Positions 1-6,545 of a stretch of DNA of 20,624 nucleotides are shown here, one piece after another (within the stretch, counting starts at the first letter, position 1; every line of letters begins with the position of its first letter). Under the pieces are notes generated by a model. The model made no database searches and was not told where the DNA came from. It was given only the letters and a program-made list of their open reading frames with translations. This DNA is from CAYLNK01 sp964384675 (GTDB lineage: Bacteria > Acidobacteriota > Thermoanaerobaculia > UBA5066). Position numbers and translations under genes: made by a program. Location: assembly GCA_964384675.1 (NCBI GenBank), contig CAYLNK010000093.1:1-20624 (forward strand), in the 5' to 3' direction.

Positions 1-503
1 GGGCGTCCCCGACGGCGGGCGGGGGCCGCCGCGGCCGGGGCCTCGGCGACCACCGGGGCAGGCACCGGCTCGACGAGCGCCGCCTCGACGACGACCTCGG
101 CGGGCTTTGCGGCCTTCTCGGCTTTGGCCGCCTTCTCGGCCTTTGCGGCCTTGGCGGCACGGGCCTTGGTGATGGCGCGGCCCGTCTTGGCCTTCTTGGG
201 ACGCAGCCGGGAAACGTCGGGCGGCCCGAGGCGGATGCCGAACTTCTCCATGATGGTGTCGATGACCTTCTTGGCTTCCAACGCCGAGTCCTTTCCGAGC
301 ATCGTCTTCGCGTGCGCGATCGCGCCCGGCCGATCGATCCCCAGGGCCTTCCTGACGCTCCGGATCGGTCCGGCGCCGATCTTCTCCACGGACGTGCGGA
401 AGCTCTTCGCGAGCGCCTCCTTGACTTCCTTCTCGGTGAGCGCCTTGTTCTTCCGCAGCATCTGCTCGATCTGCGCCTTCATCTTTCCGGCGTCGACGGC
501 CAT
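1..503 (-). CDS. Unrecognised basic protein with H1-like Lys/Ala tail (3' end cut by window)
   Basis: I do not recognise this family. The start ATG at 503-501 has a strong ribosome binding site (GGGAGGA, 2-3 nt upstream), and 167 codons are visible before the reading frame leaves the window. Residues 1 to about 100 are charged and probably helical, rich in Lys/Glu/Ala, with no transmembrane or signal segment. From about residue 108 the protein becomes low-complexity: lysine/alanine repeats of the type KAAKAEKAAKAEKAAKP, then an Ala/Pro/Val/Glu stretch and a terminal RRRGR. Such tails occur in bacterial histone H1-like and other nucleic-acid-binding proteins, so DNA or RNA binding is a reasonable inference but is not shown. 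It lies 62 bp downstream of the rhodanese gene on the same strand. That gap holds two short palindromes, so it may have its own control. Confidence 0.8.
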   Translation of the reverse strand, partial: MAVDAGKMKAQIEQMLRKNKALTEKEVKEALAKSFRTSVEKIGAGPIRSVRKALGIDRPGAIAHAKTMLGKDSALEAKKVIDTIMEKFGIRLGPPDVSRLRPKKAKTGRAITKARAAKAAKAEKAAKAEKAAKPAEVVVEAALVEPVPAPVVAEAPAAAAPARRRGR

Positions 504-526
504 TCGTCCTCCCTCTTCTGAGCCCG

Positions 527-564
527 GGTCAGTGACCAAACCAGGCACCCAAATTGTGACACAA
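527..564. promoter_or_regulatory. Two 11-bp palindromes in the rhodanese/basic-protein gap (possible operator)
   Basis: The 62-bp spacer between the rhodanese stop and the next start contains two perfect odd palindromes, GGTCA-G-TGACC at 527-537 and TTGTG-A-CACAA at 554-564. Their centres are 27 bp apart. They sit in the only AT-richer patch locally. Paired dyads directly upstream of a gene suggest a dimeric regulator, but no convincing -35/-10 pair was found and the sites could be chance. Confidence 0.25.
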
Positions 565-565
565 C

Positions 566-877
566 TCAGTATTGGGGGATGCTTGGGTCGATCCGGGCCG
601 ACCACGCGAGGATCCCGCCCTCCAGGTTGACGGCCTTCGCGAGGCCCTTCTGGCGCAGGAACGCCACGGCCTGCGCGCTCCGTCCGCCGCTCCGGCAGGC
701 GCAGACGATCTCCGCGTCCGCCGGCAGCTCCTGCCAGCGCCGGGGCAGCTGCCCGAGCGGGATGTGGACCACCGGCATCGGGTAGCGCGCCACCGCCAGC
801 TCGCGGTCCTCGCGGACGTCCAGGACGACGAGCGTCTCGCCGCGGTCGTGCCTCTCCTTCAGCTCTTCGACGGTCAT
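566..877 (-). CDS. Single-domain rhodanese-like sulfurtransferase
   Basis: A 103-residue protein consisting of one rhodanese domain, the size of GlpE/PspE-type proteins. It has the usual order of elements: an early VLDVRE segment at 18-23, the active-site loop C61-R-S-G-G-R66, and a C-terminal GGILAW motif at 87-92. The loop Cys carries the persulfide in this family, and the CxxxxR loop here is intact, so catalytic activity with thiosulfate or a protein-bound sulfane sulfur is expected. A second Cys at 59 lies next to the active one. No signal peptide is seen, so it should be cytoplasmic. The ATG at 877-875 is supported by AAGGAG about 6 nt upstream. The gene is divergent from the aldehyde dehydrogenase (74 bp apart) and upstream of the basic-protein gene. 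The physiological sulfur acceptor cannot be told. Confidence 0.9.
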   Translation of the reverse strand: MTVEELKERHDRGETLVVLDVREDRELAVARYPMPVVHIPLGQLPRRWQELPADAEIVCACRSGGRSAQAVAFLRQKGLAKAVNLEGGILAWSARIDPSIPQY

Positions 878-936
878 GGGCTCTCCTTCGGGCCGACCAT
901 ACGTCGCCGCCGCCGACCACGCCAGCGGCCGGCAGT

Positions 937-945
937 TGATAGGAT
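937..945 (+). promoter_or_regulatory. Extended -10 promoter for the semialdehyde dehydrogenase
   Basis: TGA-TAGGAT (937-945) matches an extended -10 (TGn plus TAnnnT) directly in front of the dehydrogenase gene, with no good -35. Transcription would start about 7 nt downstream, at or within 1-2 nt of the ATG at 952, giving a leaderless or nearly leaderless mRNA. The alternative reading is that AGGA at 941-944 is simply a weak Shine-Dalgarno site 7 nt before the ATG. Confidence 0.4.
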
Positions 946-951
946 CGACCC

Positions 952-2499
952 ATGCTTGAAGAGTTCCGCACCGAGAGCTTCATCGACTTCCAGAAGCCCG
1001 ACAGCCGCGCCGCCATGGAGGCGGCGATCGCCAAGGTCGAGGCCGAGGCCGGCCTCGAGGTCCCGCTCGTCATCGGCGGGGCGCGTGTCACGACCGGACG
1101 CCTCCTCGAGAGCACGAACCCCGCGGAGCGGACCCAGCTCCTCTCCCGGCACCACCTCGCGAGCGGCGAGCACGCCCAGCAGGCGATCGACGCCGCCCTC
1201 TCCGCCCAGGAGCCCTGGCAGCGCCTGCCCGCCCGCGAGCGGGCCAGCGTCCTGCTTCGCGCGGCCCGGCGCATGCGCGACCGCCGCCACGAGCTCAACG
1301 CGACCATGGTCCTCGAGATCGGCAAGTCGTGGCCCGAGGCCGACGTCGAGACCGCCGAGGCGATCGACTTCCTCGAGTTCTACGCCCGGGAGATGCTGCG
1401 CTGGGGCGGCGAGATCCCGGTCACGCCGCTGCGTGGCGAGTTCCCCGAGACGCTCTATCTCCCGCTCGGCGTCGGCGCCGTGATCCCGCCCTGGAACTTC
1501 CCGTGCGCGATCCTCACCGGCATGACGGTGGCAGCCGCCGTCACCGGCAACGCCGTGGTGCTCAAGCCCGCGTCCGACACGCCGCTGATCGCCTGGCGCG
1601 TCTTCCAGATCCTGGAGGACGCCGGCCTGCCGCCGGGCGTCGTCAACTACCTGCCCGGCCCCGGCAGCTCGGTGGGCGATTTCCTGGTCGAGCACCCGAA
1701 GACACGTTTCATCTCGTTCACGGGGTCGATGGCGGTGGGCCTTTCGATCAACCAGAAGGCCGCCCGCGTCGGGCCGGGACAGCTCTGGATCAAGCGCACC
1801 GTCCTCGAGATGGGCGGCAAGGACTTCATCGTGGTGGATGCGGACGCCGACTTCGACGACGCGGTGCAGCAGGTCGTGGGCTCGGCGTTCGGCTTCCAGG
1901 GACAGAAGTGCTCGGCCTGCTCGCGCGCGATCGTCCACGAGTCGATCTACGCCCGCTTCTGCGAGGCGGTGGCCGCGAGGACCGACGCCCTGGTGATGGG
2001 CAGTACCAAGCATCAGTCCAACACCATCGGGCCCGTCGCCTCGGAGAAGCAGTTCCGCACCGTGACGGAGTACGTCGGGATCGGCAAGGCCGAGGCGCGG
2101 CTGATCGCCGGCGGCACCTCGGACGGCTCGGTGGGCAATTTCGTGCGGCCCACGGTCTTCGCGGACGTCGAGGCGTCGCACCGGATCTTCAGGGAGGAGA
2201 TCTTCGGACCCGTCCTCGGCCTCTCGAAGGCCCGCGACTTCGACCACGCGATGGAGCTCGCCAACGCCACGGAGTACGGTCTCACCGGCGCGTACTTCGG
2301 GCGCGATCGCTACCGCATCGCGGAGGCCAAGCGGCGCCTCTTCTGCGGCAACCTCTACATCAACCGGAAGTGCACGGGCGCGCTCGTCGGCGTCCATCCG
2401 TTCGGCGGCTTCAACATGTCGGGGACGGACAGCAAGGCGGGCGGACGGGACTACCTGGGCCTCTTCCTTCAGGCGAAGTCGATCTCCGAGAAGCTCTGA
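952..2499 (+). CDS. rocA: L-glutamate gamma-semialdehyde dehydrogenase (1-pyrroline-5-carboxylate dehydrogenase), RocA/PruA type
   Basis: A 515-residue aldehyde dehydrogenase superfamily enzyme, the length of monofunctional RocA/PruA proteins. It oxidises L-glutamate-gamma-semialdehyde (from 1-pyrroline-5-carboxylate) to glutamate with NAD(P)+, the last step of proline and ornithine/arginine breakdown, in the cytoplasm. Visible family features are PWNFP with the oxyanion Asn182, the FTGS coenzyme loop near 256-259, LEMGGK with general base Glu286, and the catalytic Cys320 in GQKCSACSR, a signature typical of P5C dehydrogenases. EEIFGPV and PFGGFNMSG follow in the C-terminal half. No proline dehydrogenase domain is fused, and none is seen nearby. 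The ATG at 952 gives the expected N-terminus. The gene stands alone on its strand, divergent from the rhodanese and convergent with mqnC, and ends 4 bp before a tandem hairpin block that may terminate it. Confidence 0.93.
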   Translation: MLEEFRTESFIDFQKPDSRAAMEAAIAKVEAEAGLEVPLVIGGARVTTGRLLESTNPAERTQLLSRHHLASGEHAQQAIDAALSAQEPWQRLPARERASVLLRAARRMRDRRHELNATMVLEIGKSWPEADVETAEAIDFLEFYAREMLRWGGEIPVTPLRGEFPETLYLPLGVGAVIPPWNFPCAILTGMTVAAAVTGNAVVLKPASDTPLIAWRVFQILEDAGLPPGVVNYLPGPGSSVGDFLVEHPKTRFISFTGSMAVGLSINQKAARVGPGQLWIKRTVLEMGGKDFIVVDADADFDDAVQQVVGSAFGFQGQKCSACSRAIVHESIYARFCEAVAARTDALVMGSTKHQSNTIGPVASEKQFRTVTEYVGIGKAEARLIAGGTSDGSVGNFVRPTVFADVEASHRIFREEIFGPVLGLSKARDFDHAMELANATEYGLTGAYFGRDRYRIAEAKRRLFCGNLYINRKCTGALVGVHPFGGFNMSGTDSKAGGRDYLGLFLQAKSISEKL

Positions 2500-2503
2500 A
2501 CCC

Positions 2504-2727
2504 CAGCGACCCCGCCAGGGGTGCGGGGGGCGGCGCCGGAGCCCCCCGCAACAGCTAGTCCAGCGACCCCCCAGGGGCGCGGGGAGCGGCGCCGGAGCCC
2601 CCCGCAACGGCTAGTCCAGCGACCCCGCCAGGGGCGCGGGGGGCGGCGCCGGAGCCCCCCGCAACAGCTAGTCCAGCAACCCCGCCAGGGGCGCGGGGGG
2701 CGGCGCCGGAGCCCCCCGCAACGACTC
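2504..2727. repeat. 57-bp tandem hairpin repeat, about 3.9 copies (repeat A)
   Basis: Four direct copies lie head to tail: 2504-2560 (57 bp), 2561-2616 (56 bp, one base lost), 2617-2673 (57 bp) and 2674-2727 (last few bases diverged). They differ at only a few positions. Each unit has a small CCCC-GCCA-GGGG dyad followed by a long dyad, GCGGGGGGC / GCCCCCCGC with a 9-nt loop, perfect except for one mismatch in copy 2. There are no spacers, so this is not a CRISPR. The block fills the convergent junction between the dehydrogenase and mqnC, and the last copy is inside the mqnC coding sequence. It could act as a two-way transcription barrier, although there is no T-tract. Confidence 0.93.
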
Positions 2728-3897
2728 GCAGCACGCTTCGCGGCAGCGCTCGTACACCGAGCCGCGCTGCCGGGCGGCGAAGCCCGCGTCGCGGATCAGG
2801 CCGACCATGTCGTCGCGCGTCATCCGGTTGTGCGCTCCGGCGGCCGCGACGACGTTCTCCTCGATCATGATCGAGCCGAGGTCGTCCGCCCCGAAGAGCA
2901 GCGACACCTGGCCGATCTTCTTCCCCTGCGTCACCCACGACCCCTGCACATGGGGCACGTTGTCGATGTAGAGGCGCGATAGCGCGAGCGTGCGCAGGTA
3001 GTCGTAGCCTCCCGCCGTCTCGACCGTGCCGTCCATCGCGGTGTTCTCTTCCTGGAACGTCCACGGGATGAAGGCCGTGAACGACTCCGCCCCCTCGCGG
3101 AGCGACTCGTCCTGAGCGTCCCGCACGACGTCGAAGTGGTGGAGCCGCTCCTCGTACGTCTCGCCGACGCCGAACATCATCGTCGCGGTGGTCGGCATCC
3201 CCAGCCGGTGCGCCTCGCGATGCACCTCCGTCCATTTCGCGGTCGGGGCTTTGGCCAGTGCCCAGATCCGCTTGCGCACCGAGTCCTCCAGCACCTCGGC
3301 GCCGCCTCCGGGAACCGACATCAGGCCGGCGGCCTTCAGGCGCGTCAGCACCTCGGCGACCGAGGACTTCTCCTTCTTGGCGAGGAAGTGGATCTCGGGC
3401 GCCGACAAGGCGTGCCGGTGGATCCCCGGGTACCGGTCTCTGAGGAAGCCGAGGAGCTCCTCGTAGAACGAGAACGGCAGCTCGGCGTGGACTCCGCCCT
3501 GGAGCAGGACGCCGGTGCCGCCGAGCGCGAGGGTCTCTTCCACCTTCTTCCCGATCTCCTCGAGCGGGAGGACGTACCCCTCCTCGTGCCCGGCGGGACG
3601 GTAGAACGCGCAGAACGTGCAGCGGTACACGCAGACGTTGGTGTAGTTGATGTTCCGGTCGACCTGGAACGTCACGACGCTCCGGCCGTGGAGCCGCGCC
3701 CTGACGTCGGCAGCCGCGGCGCCGACCTCCAGGAGCGTCGCCTCCTGGAAGAGCGTCAGGCCGTCGGCACGGGTGAGCCGCTCGCCGGCACGGGTCCGGC
3801 GCAGCACCTCCCGTACCCGGGGGGACCCTCCGAGGCCGCGCACCGGGGGGGACGGCAGGACGGCGGGCGGAGCCGCGAGGACGTCCGGCGCGGGCAC
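2668..3897 (-). CDS. mqnC: Cyclic dehypoxanthinyl futalosine synthase (MqnC), radical SAM
   Basis: A 409-residue radical SAM enzyme that cyclises dehypoxanthine futalosine in the futalosine route to menaquinone. The [4Fe-4S]/SAM motif is C89xxxC93xxC96, preceded by DRNINYTNVC, which is typical of MqnC. Further MqnC-like blocks are ASAPEI-like SAPEIHFLA, GGGAEVL, the HxxG-type MPTTATMMFG, and the late SWVTQGKKIGQ...FGADDLGS...EENVV block. MqnE shares the fold but not this last block, so MqnC is preferred. The GTG at 3897-3895 lies 10 nt after the mqnA stop with GAGGG about 7 nt upstream. The first 25-30 residues are Pro/Ala-rich, and an internal GTG could be the true start. The last 17 or so residues (Ala/Pro/Leu-rich) and the stop lie in the tandem repeat block, so the natural C-terminus has probably been replaced. 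Confidence 0.92.
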   Translation of the reverse strand: MPAPDVLAAPPAVLPSPPVRGLGGSPRVREVLRRTRAGERLTRADGLTLFQEATLLEVGAAAADVRARLHGRSVVTFQVDRNINYTNVCVYRCTFCAFYRPAGHEEGYVLPLEEIGKKVEETLALGGTGVLLQGGVHAELPFSFYEELLGFLRDRYPGIHRHALSAPEIHFLAKKEKSSVAEVLTRLKAAGLMSVPGGGAEVLEDSVRKRIWALAKAPTAKWTEVHREAHRLGMPTTATMMFGVGETYEERLHHFDVVRDAQDESLREGAESFTAFIPWTFQEENTAMDGTVETAGGYDYLRTLALSRLYIDNVPHVQGSWVTQGKKIGQVSLLFGADDLGSIMIEENVVAAAGAHNRMTRDDMVGLIRDAGFAARQRGSVYERCREACCESLRGAPAPPPAPLAGLLD

Positions 3898-3907
3898 GGG
3901 CGCGCCC

Positions 3908-4729
3908 TCAGCGTTCCCGGCGCGGGACGAGCGGCACGCCGGCGAACGGCGGGAGATCCGGCGACGGGATCAGGCCGCGGACGTGGGCGCGCCGGTAGAA
4001 CTCCGAGAGCCCCTTCTCGTCCTCGAGCGCGAGGTCGTGGTGGAGGCTCCCGTCGAGGTACTCGGCCAGCCCCTGCCGCGACCGCCCGGTCCGCTCCACC
4101 GCGGCGTCGAGGATCTCGTCGAAGTGGCGTTTCCCGTAGTCACGCGCCCAGAGGAACGGCTCCGGGGCCACTCCCGGACGCACGGCCCAGACCGCGAAGA
4201 CGAACGGCAGACCGGTGAGGCGCCGCCACCCTTCCGCCAGGTCCAGCACGTGCAGACCCGACAGGTCCGCGGACAGCGCAGGGTCGCCGATCAGGAGCCC
4301 GGCGTCGTGGTGCCGCAGCATCTCGGGCAGATCGGGCGCGGCCTCGTGGAACTCGGGGCGCGTGCCGATGAGGTCCTCGAAGAGGATCCGCACCATCGCC
4401 GCGGAGGAGCGCGACGAGGCGTCGAGGGCCACCGTCCGGACGTCCTCCAGAGGCTTCCGGGAAGCCAGGAGGACGCTCCGCACCCGCTCCTTCGACGCGA
4501 TCCCGACCCCTCGGACGATCCGGATGCCGGGGATCCGGGCCGCCTCGACGGACGGGATCAGCCCGGCGTCCACCTCGCCCCGGGCCAGACGCGCCGCGCA
4601 GGCCGACGGGATGTCGGTGATCCGCTCCACGCCCTCCACCGCCCCCTTGAGGAAGCCCCAGGTGAGGGGCCAGGCGTTGACGTAGTCGACCAGGGAGAGG
4701 CGGACGAGCGGTTCCATCATCAACATCAT
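3908..4729 (-). CDS. mqnA: Chorismate dehydratase (MqnA)
   Basis: About 273 residues, with the periplasmic-binding-protein-like fold of the MqnA/MqnD family. MqnA dehydrates chorismate to 3-[(1-carboxyvinyl)oxy]benzoate, the entry step of the futalosine pathway. The N-terminal SLVDYVNAWPL block (S/N-x-x-N-x-x-P type substrate loop), PSACAARL, GEVDAGLIPSVE and LLIGDPAL are characteristic of MqnA rather than MqnD. There is no signal peptide, so it acts in the cytoplasm. Four ATGs cluster at 4729, 4726, 4720 and 4717 without a clear Shine-Dalgarno site. A TATGAT -10-like hexamer (4730-4725) would put the transcript start near 4718, favouring the last two ATGs as leaderless starts. mqnC follows 10 nt downstream, so the two pathway genes form an operon. 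MqnB, MqnD and MqnE are not in this window. Confidence 0.92.
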   Translation of the reverse strand: MMLMMEPLVRLSLVDYVNAWPLTWGFLKGAVEGVERITDIPSACAARLARGEVDAGLIPSVEAARIPGIRIVRGVGIASKERVRSVLLASRKPLEDVRTVALDASSRSSAAMVRILFEDLIGTRPEFHEAAPDLPEMLRHHDAGLLIGDPALSADLSGLHVLDLAEGWRRLTGLPFVFAVWAVRPGVAPEPFLWARDYGKRHFDEILDAAVERTGRSRQGLAEYLDGSLHHDLALEDEKGLSEFYRRAHVRGLIPSPDLPPFAGVPLVPRRER

Positions 4730-4774
4730 ACGATGCGCCGCGCGCCCCGGACTCGTTCAGAATGCGGGCCCGTG
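4725..4774. promoter_or_regulatory. Very short divergent control region between mqnA and the glycosyltransferase
   Basis: Fewer than 50 bp separate the two divergent genes. On the minus strand TATGAT (4730-4725) resembles a -10 lying over the first mqnA ATGs. On the plus strand CAGAAT (4758-4763) resembles a -10 about 8 nt before the GTG at 4772. Neither has a convincing -35 or a ribosome binding site behind it, so leaderless starts on both sides are possible. This is inference from short motifs only. Confidence 0.25.
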
Positions 4775-5929
4775 CCGGATCGCCTCCTCACCGTGAGCGT
4801 CCTGATGCCGTGCCTGAACGAGGCCGAGACCATCGAGCGGTGCGTGCGTTCGGCCCGCTCGGCTCTCGACGCGGCGGGCCTCGACGGCGAGGTGCTCGTG
4901 GCGGACAACGGCTCCACCGACGGCTCCCAGTCGCTGGCCGCCGCGGCCGGCGCGCGCGTCGTCGACGTCCCGGAGAAGGGCTACGGAGCCGCGCTCCTCG
5001 GCGGGATCGCGGCGGCCCGCGGACGGTACGTCGTGATGGGGGACGCGGACGACAGCTACGACTTCGGGGCGGTGCCTGCCTTCGTGCGCGCGCTAGACGC
5101 CGGCGCCGACCTCGTCATGGGCTCGCGCTTCTCCGGGGAGATCCGCCCGGGCGCGATGCCGTTCCTTCACCGCTGGCTCGGCAACCCCGTCCTGACCGGC
5201 CTCGGCCGGCTCTTCTTCGGCGTACCCGTCTCCGACTTCCACTGCGGCCTGCGCGGCTTCCGGGCCGGGGCGATCGAGCGGCTCGGGCTGCGCACGACCG
5301 GGATGGAGTTCGCGAGCGAGATGGTGGTGAAGGCCAGCCTCTTCCGCCTCGCGATCACCGAGATCCCGGTGACGCTCCGGCCCGACGGCCGCTCCCGCCC
5401 GCCGCACCTGCGCACCTGGCGAGACGGCTGGCGGCACCTGCGGTTCCTCCTCGTCTACTCGCCGCGCTGGCTGTTCGTCCTGCCCGGCCTCCTGCTCGCG
5501 CTTCTCGGAGCCGCCCTGATGCTCTACGTGCTGCCGGGGCCCCGCCCCCTCCTCGGGGCACGCCTCGACGTGCACACCATGCTCCTCGGCGCCGGGATGG
5601 TGCTGATCGGCGTGCAGGCCGTGCTGTTCGGCGTCTTCGCGAAGGTCTTCGCGATCACCGAGGGGCTGCTCCCCCTGGACGGCCGCCTCGAGGGCCTGTT
5701 CCGACGGATCACGCTCGAGGCGGGGCTCCTCGCCGGCGTGCTGCTCTCGATCGGCGGGCTGGTGCTCGTCGGCCTCGTCACGCGACGGTGGGCCGCGTCC
5801 GACTACGCGGATCTCCAGTACGGCCAGACGATGCGCTGGATGATCCCCGGGGTCCTCCTCCTCGCGCTCGGCGCGCAGACGATCCTGTCGTCGTTCTTCC
5901 TCTCGATCCTCGGCCTGAAGCGTCGATGA
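4772..5929 (+). CDS. Family 2 glycosyltransferase with C-terminal membrane domain (polyprenyl-phosphate type)
   Basis: From the GTG at 4772 this is 385 residues; an in-frame ATG at 4733 would add 13. The N-terminal GT-A domain shows VSVLMPCLNE (8-17), VADNGSTDGS (43-52), KGYGAALLGG, and the metal/nucleotide-binding GDADDSYDF (90-98), then SDFHCGLRGF. About four hydrophobic segments follow, including WLFVLPGLLLALLGAAL and the last MIPGVLLLALGAQTIL. This arrangement matches dolichyl/undecaprenyl-phosphate sugar transferases, which charge a lipid carrier on the cytoplasmic face of the membrane. The sugar and lipid are not determinable. The stop overlaps the next start (ATGA at 5926-5929), so it is coupled to the methyltransferase. 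Glycan or envelope work by the pair is an inference. No clear Shine-Dalgarno site supports either start, so the N-terminus is uncertain. Confidence 0.87.
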   Translation: MPDRLLTVSVLMPCLNEAETIERCVRSARSALDAAGLDGEVLVADNGSTDGSQSLAAAAGARVVDVPEKGYGAALLGGIAAARGRYVVMGDADDSYDFGAVPAFVRALDAGADLVMGSRFSGEIRPGAMPFLHRWLGNPVLTGLGRLFFGVPVSDFHCGLRGFRAGAIERLGLRTTGMEFASEMVVKASLFRLAITEIPVTLRPDGRSRPPHLRTWRDGWRHLRFLLVYSPRWLFVLPGLLLALLGAALMLYVLPGPRPLLGARLDVHTMLLGAGMVLIGVQAVLFGVFAKVFAITEGLLPLDGRLEGLFRRITLEAGLLAGVLLSIGGLVLVGLVTRRWAASDYADLQYGQTMRWMIPGVLLLALGAQTILSSFFLSILGLKRR

Positions 5930-6540
5930 CGGCCATGGGCGGACTGGGCGCCGTCTCGACCCTCCACGACCGGGCAGTCTTCGGGCGGCGTGTGCGCGTG
6001 CTGGCGCGGGAGATCGCGCGGCTCGCACCGGCCGGCCGATTGGTGGACGTCGGCTGCGGCAGCGGAGACGTGGCACGCGCCGTCTCGACGCTGCGGCCGG
6101 ACGTGAGGGCGGAAGGCTACGACGTCCTCGTGCGGGCCGCGACGGCGATCCCGGTGACGGCCTTCGACGGCCGCCACCTGCCGCTCGCCGACGGCGCAGC
6201 CGATGCCGCGCTCCTGGTCGACGTCCTCCACCACGCGGACGACCCCGCCGCGCTCCTGGCCGAGTGCGCCCGCGTGGCGCGCGTCGTCGTGGTGAAGGAC
6301 CACCTCATGGCGGGGGCGCTCGACGAGCGGACGCTGGCGTTCATGGACTGGGTCGGCAACCGGCCGCACGGCGTCGTGCTGCCCTATCGCTACTTCACCG
6401 CCGCGACGTGGGGGGAATGCCACGCGCGGGCCGGCCTGGCGGAGTCGGCGCGAGGCGACGTCTCCGACCTCTACCCGTTCCCGTTCTCGCTCCTGTTCGG
6501 GCGCGGGCTCCACCTGGTCGTCCGGCTCGAGAGACGGTAA
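5926..6540 (+). CDS. Class I SAM-dependent methyltransferase
   Basis: A 204-residue protein with a Rossmann-fold methyltransferase core. Motif I is LVDVGCGSGD (residues 39-48), an acidic end of strand 2 follows in EGYDV, and the post-motif region DGRHLPLADGAADAALLVDVLHH resembles Methyltransf_11 proteins (a UbiE/class I layout). No transmembrane segment or signal is seen. The start ATG overlaps the glycosyltransferase stop in an ATGA, which implies translational coupling and a shared process, possibly methylation of a lipid-linked or glycan intermediate. The acceptor substrate cannot be read from the sequence. The C-terminal half (FMDWVGNRPHG, YRYFT) may form the acceptor site. The gene ends 5 bp before the second tandem repeat block, which separates it from the convergent rho gene. 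Confidence 0.88.
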   Translation: MTAMGGLGAVSTLHDRAVFGRRVRVLAREIARLAPAGRLVDVGCGSGDVARAVSTLRPDVRAEGYDVLVRAATAIPVTAFDGRHLPLADGAADAALLVDVLHHADDPAALLAECARVARVVVVKDHLMAGALDERTLAFMDWVGNRPHGVVLPYRYFTAATWGECHARAGLAESARGDVSDLYPFPFSLLFGRGLHLVVRLERR

Positions 6541-6545
6541 TCCGG

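Noticed and set aside
874..2607. 577-codon minus-strand open frame opposite the semialdehyde dehydrogenase
   Set aside because: Antisense shadow of a fully conserved enzyme; the composition (Arg/Leu/Glu/Gly/Asp/His) is typical of third-position GC bias on the opposite strand.
2504..2727. CRISPR array interpretation of the tandem repeat
   Set aside because: Units abut directly with no unique spacers and no cas genes are near. The same holds for 6546-6704.
3647..4732. Possible N-terminal extension of the glycosyltransferase by about 360 codons
   Set aside because: The extension is antisense to mqnC and mqnA and has no family similarity; glycosyltransferase domains start at VSVLMPCLNE.
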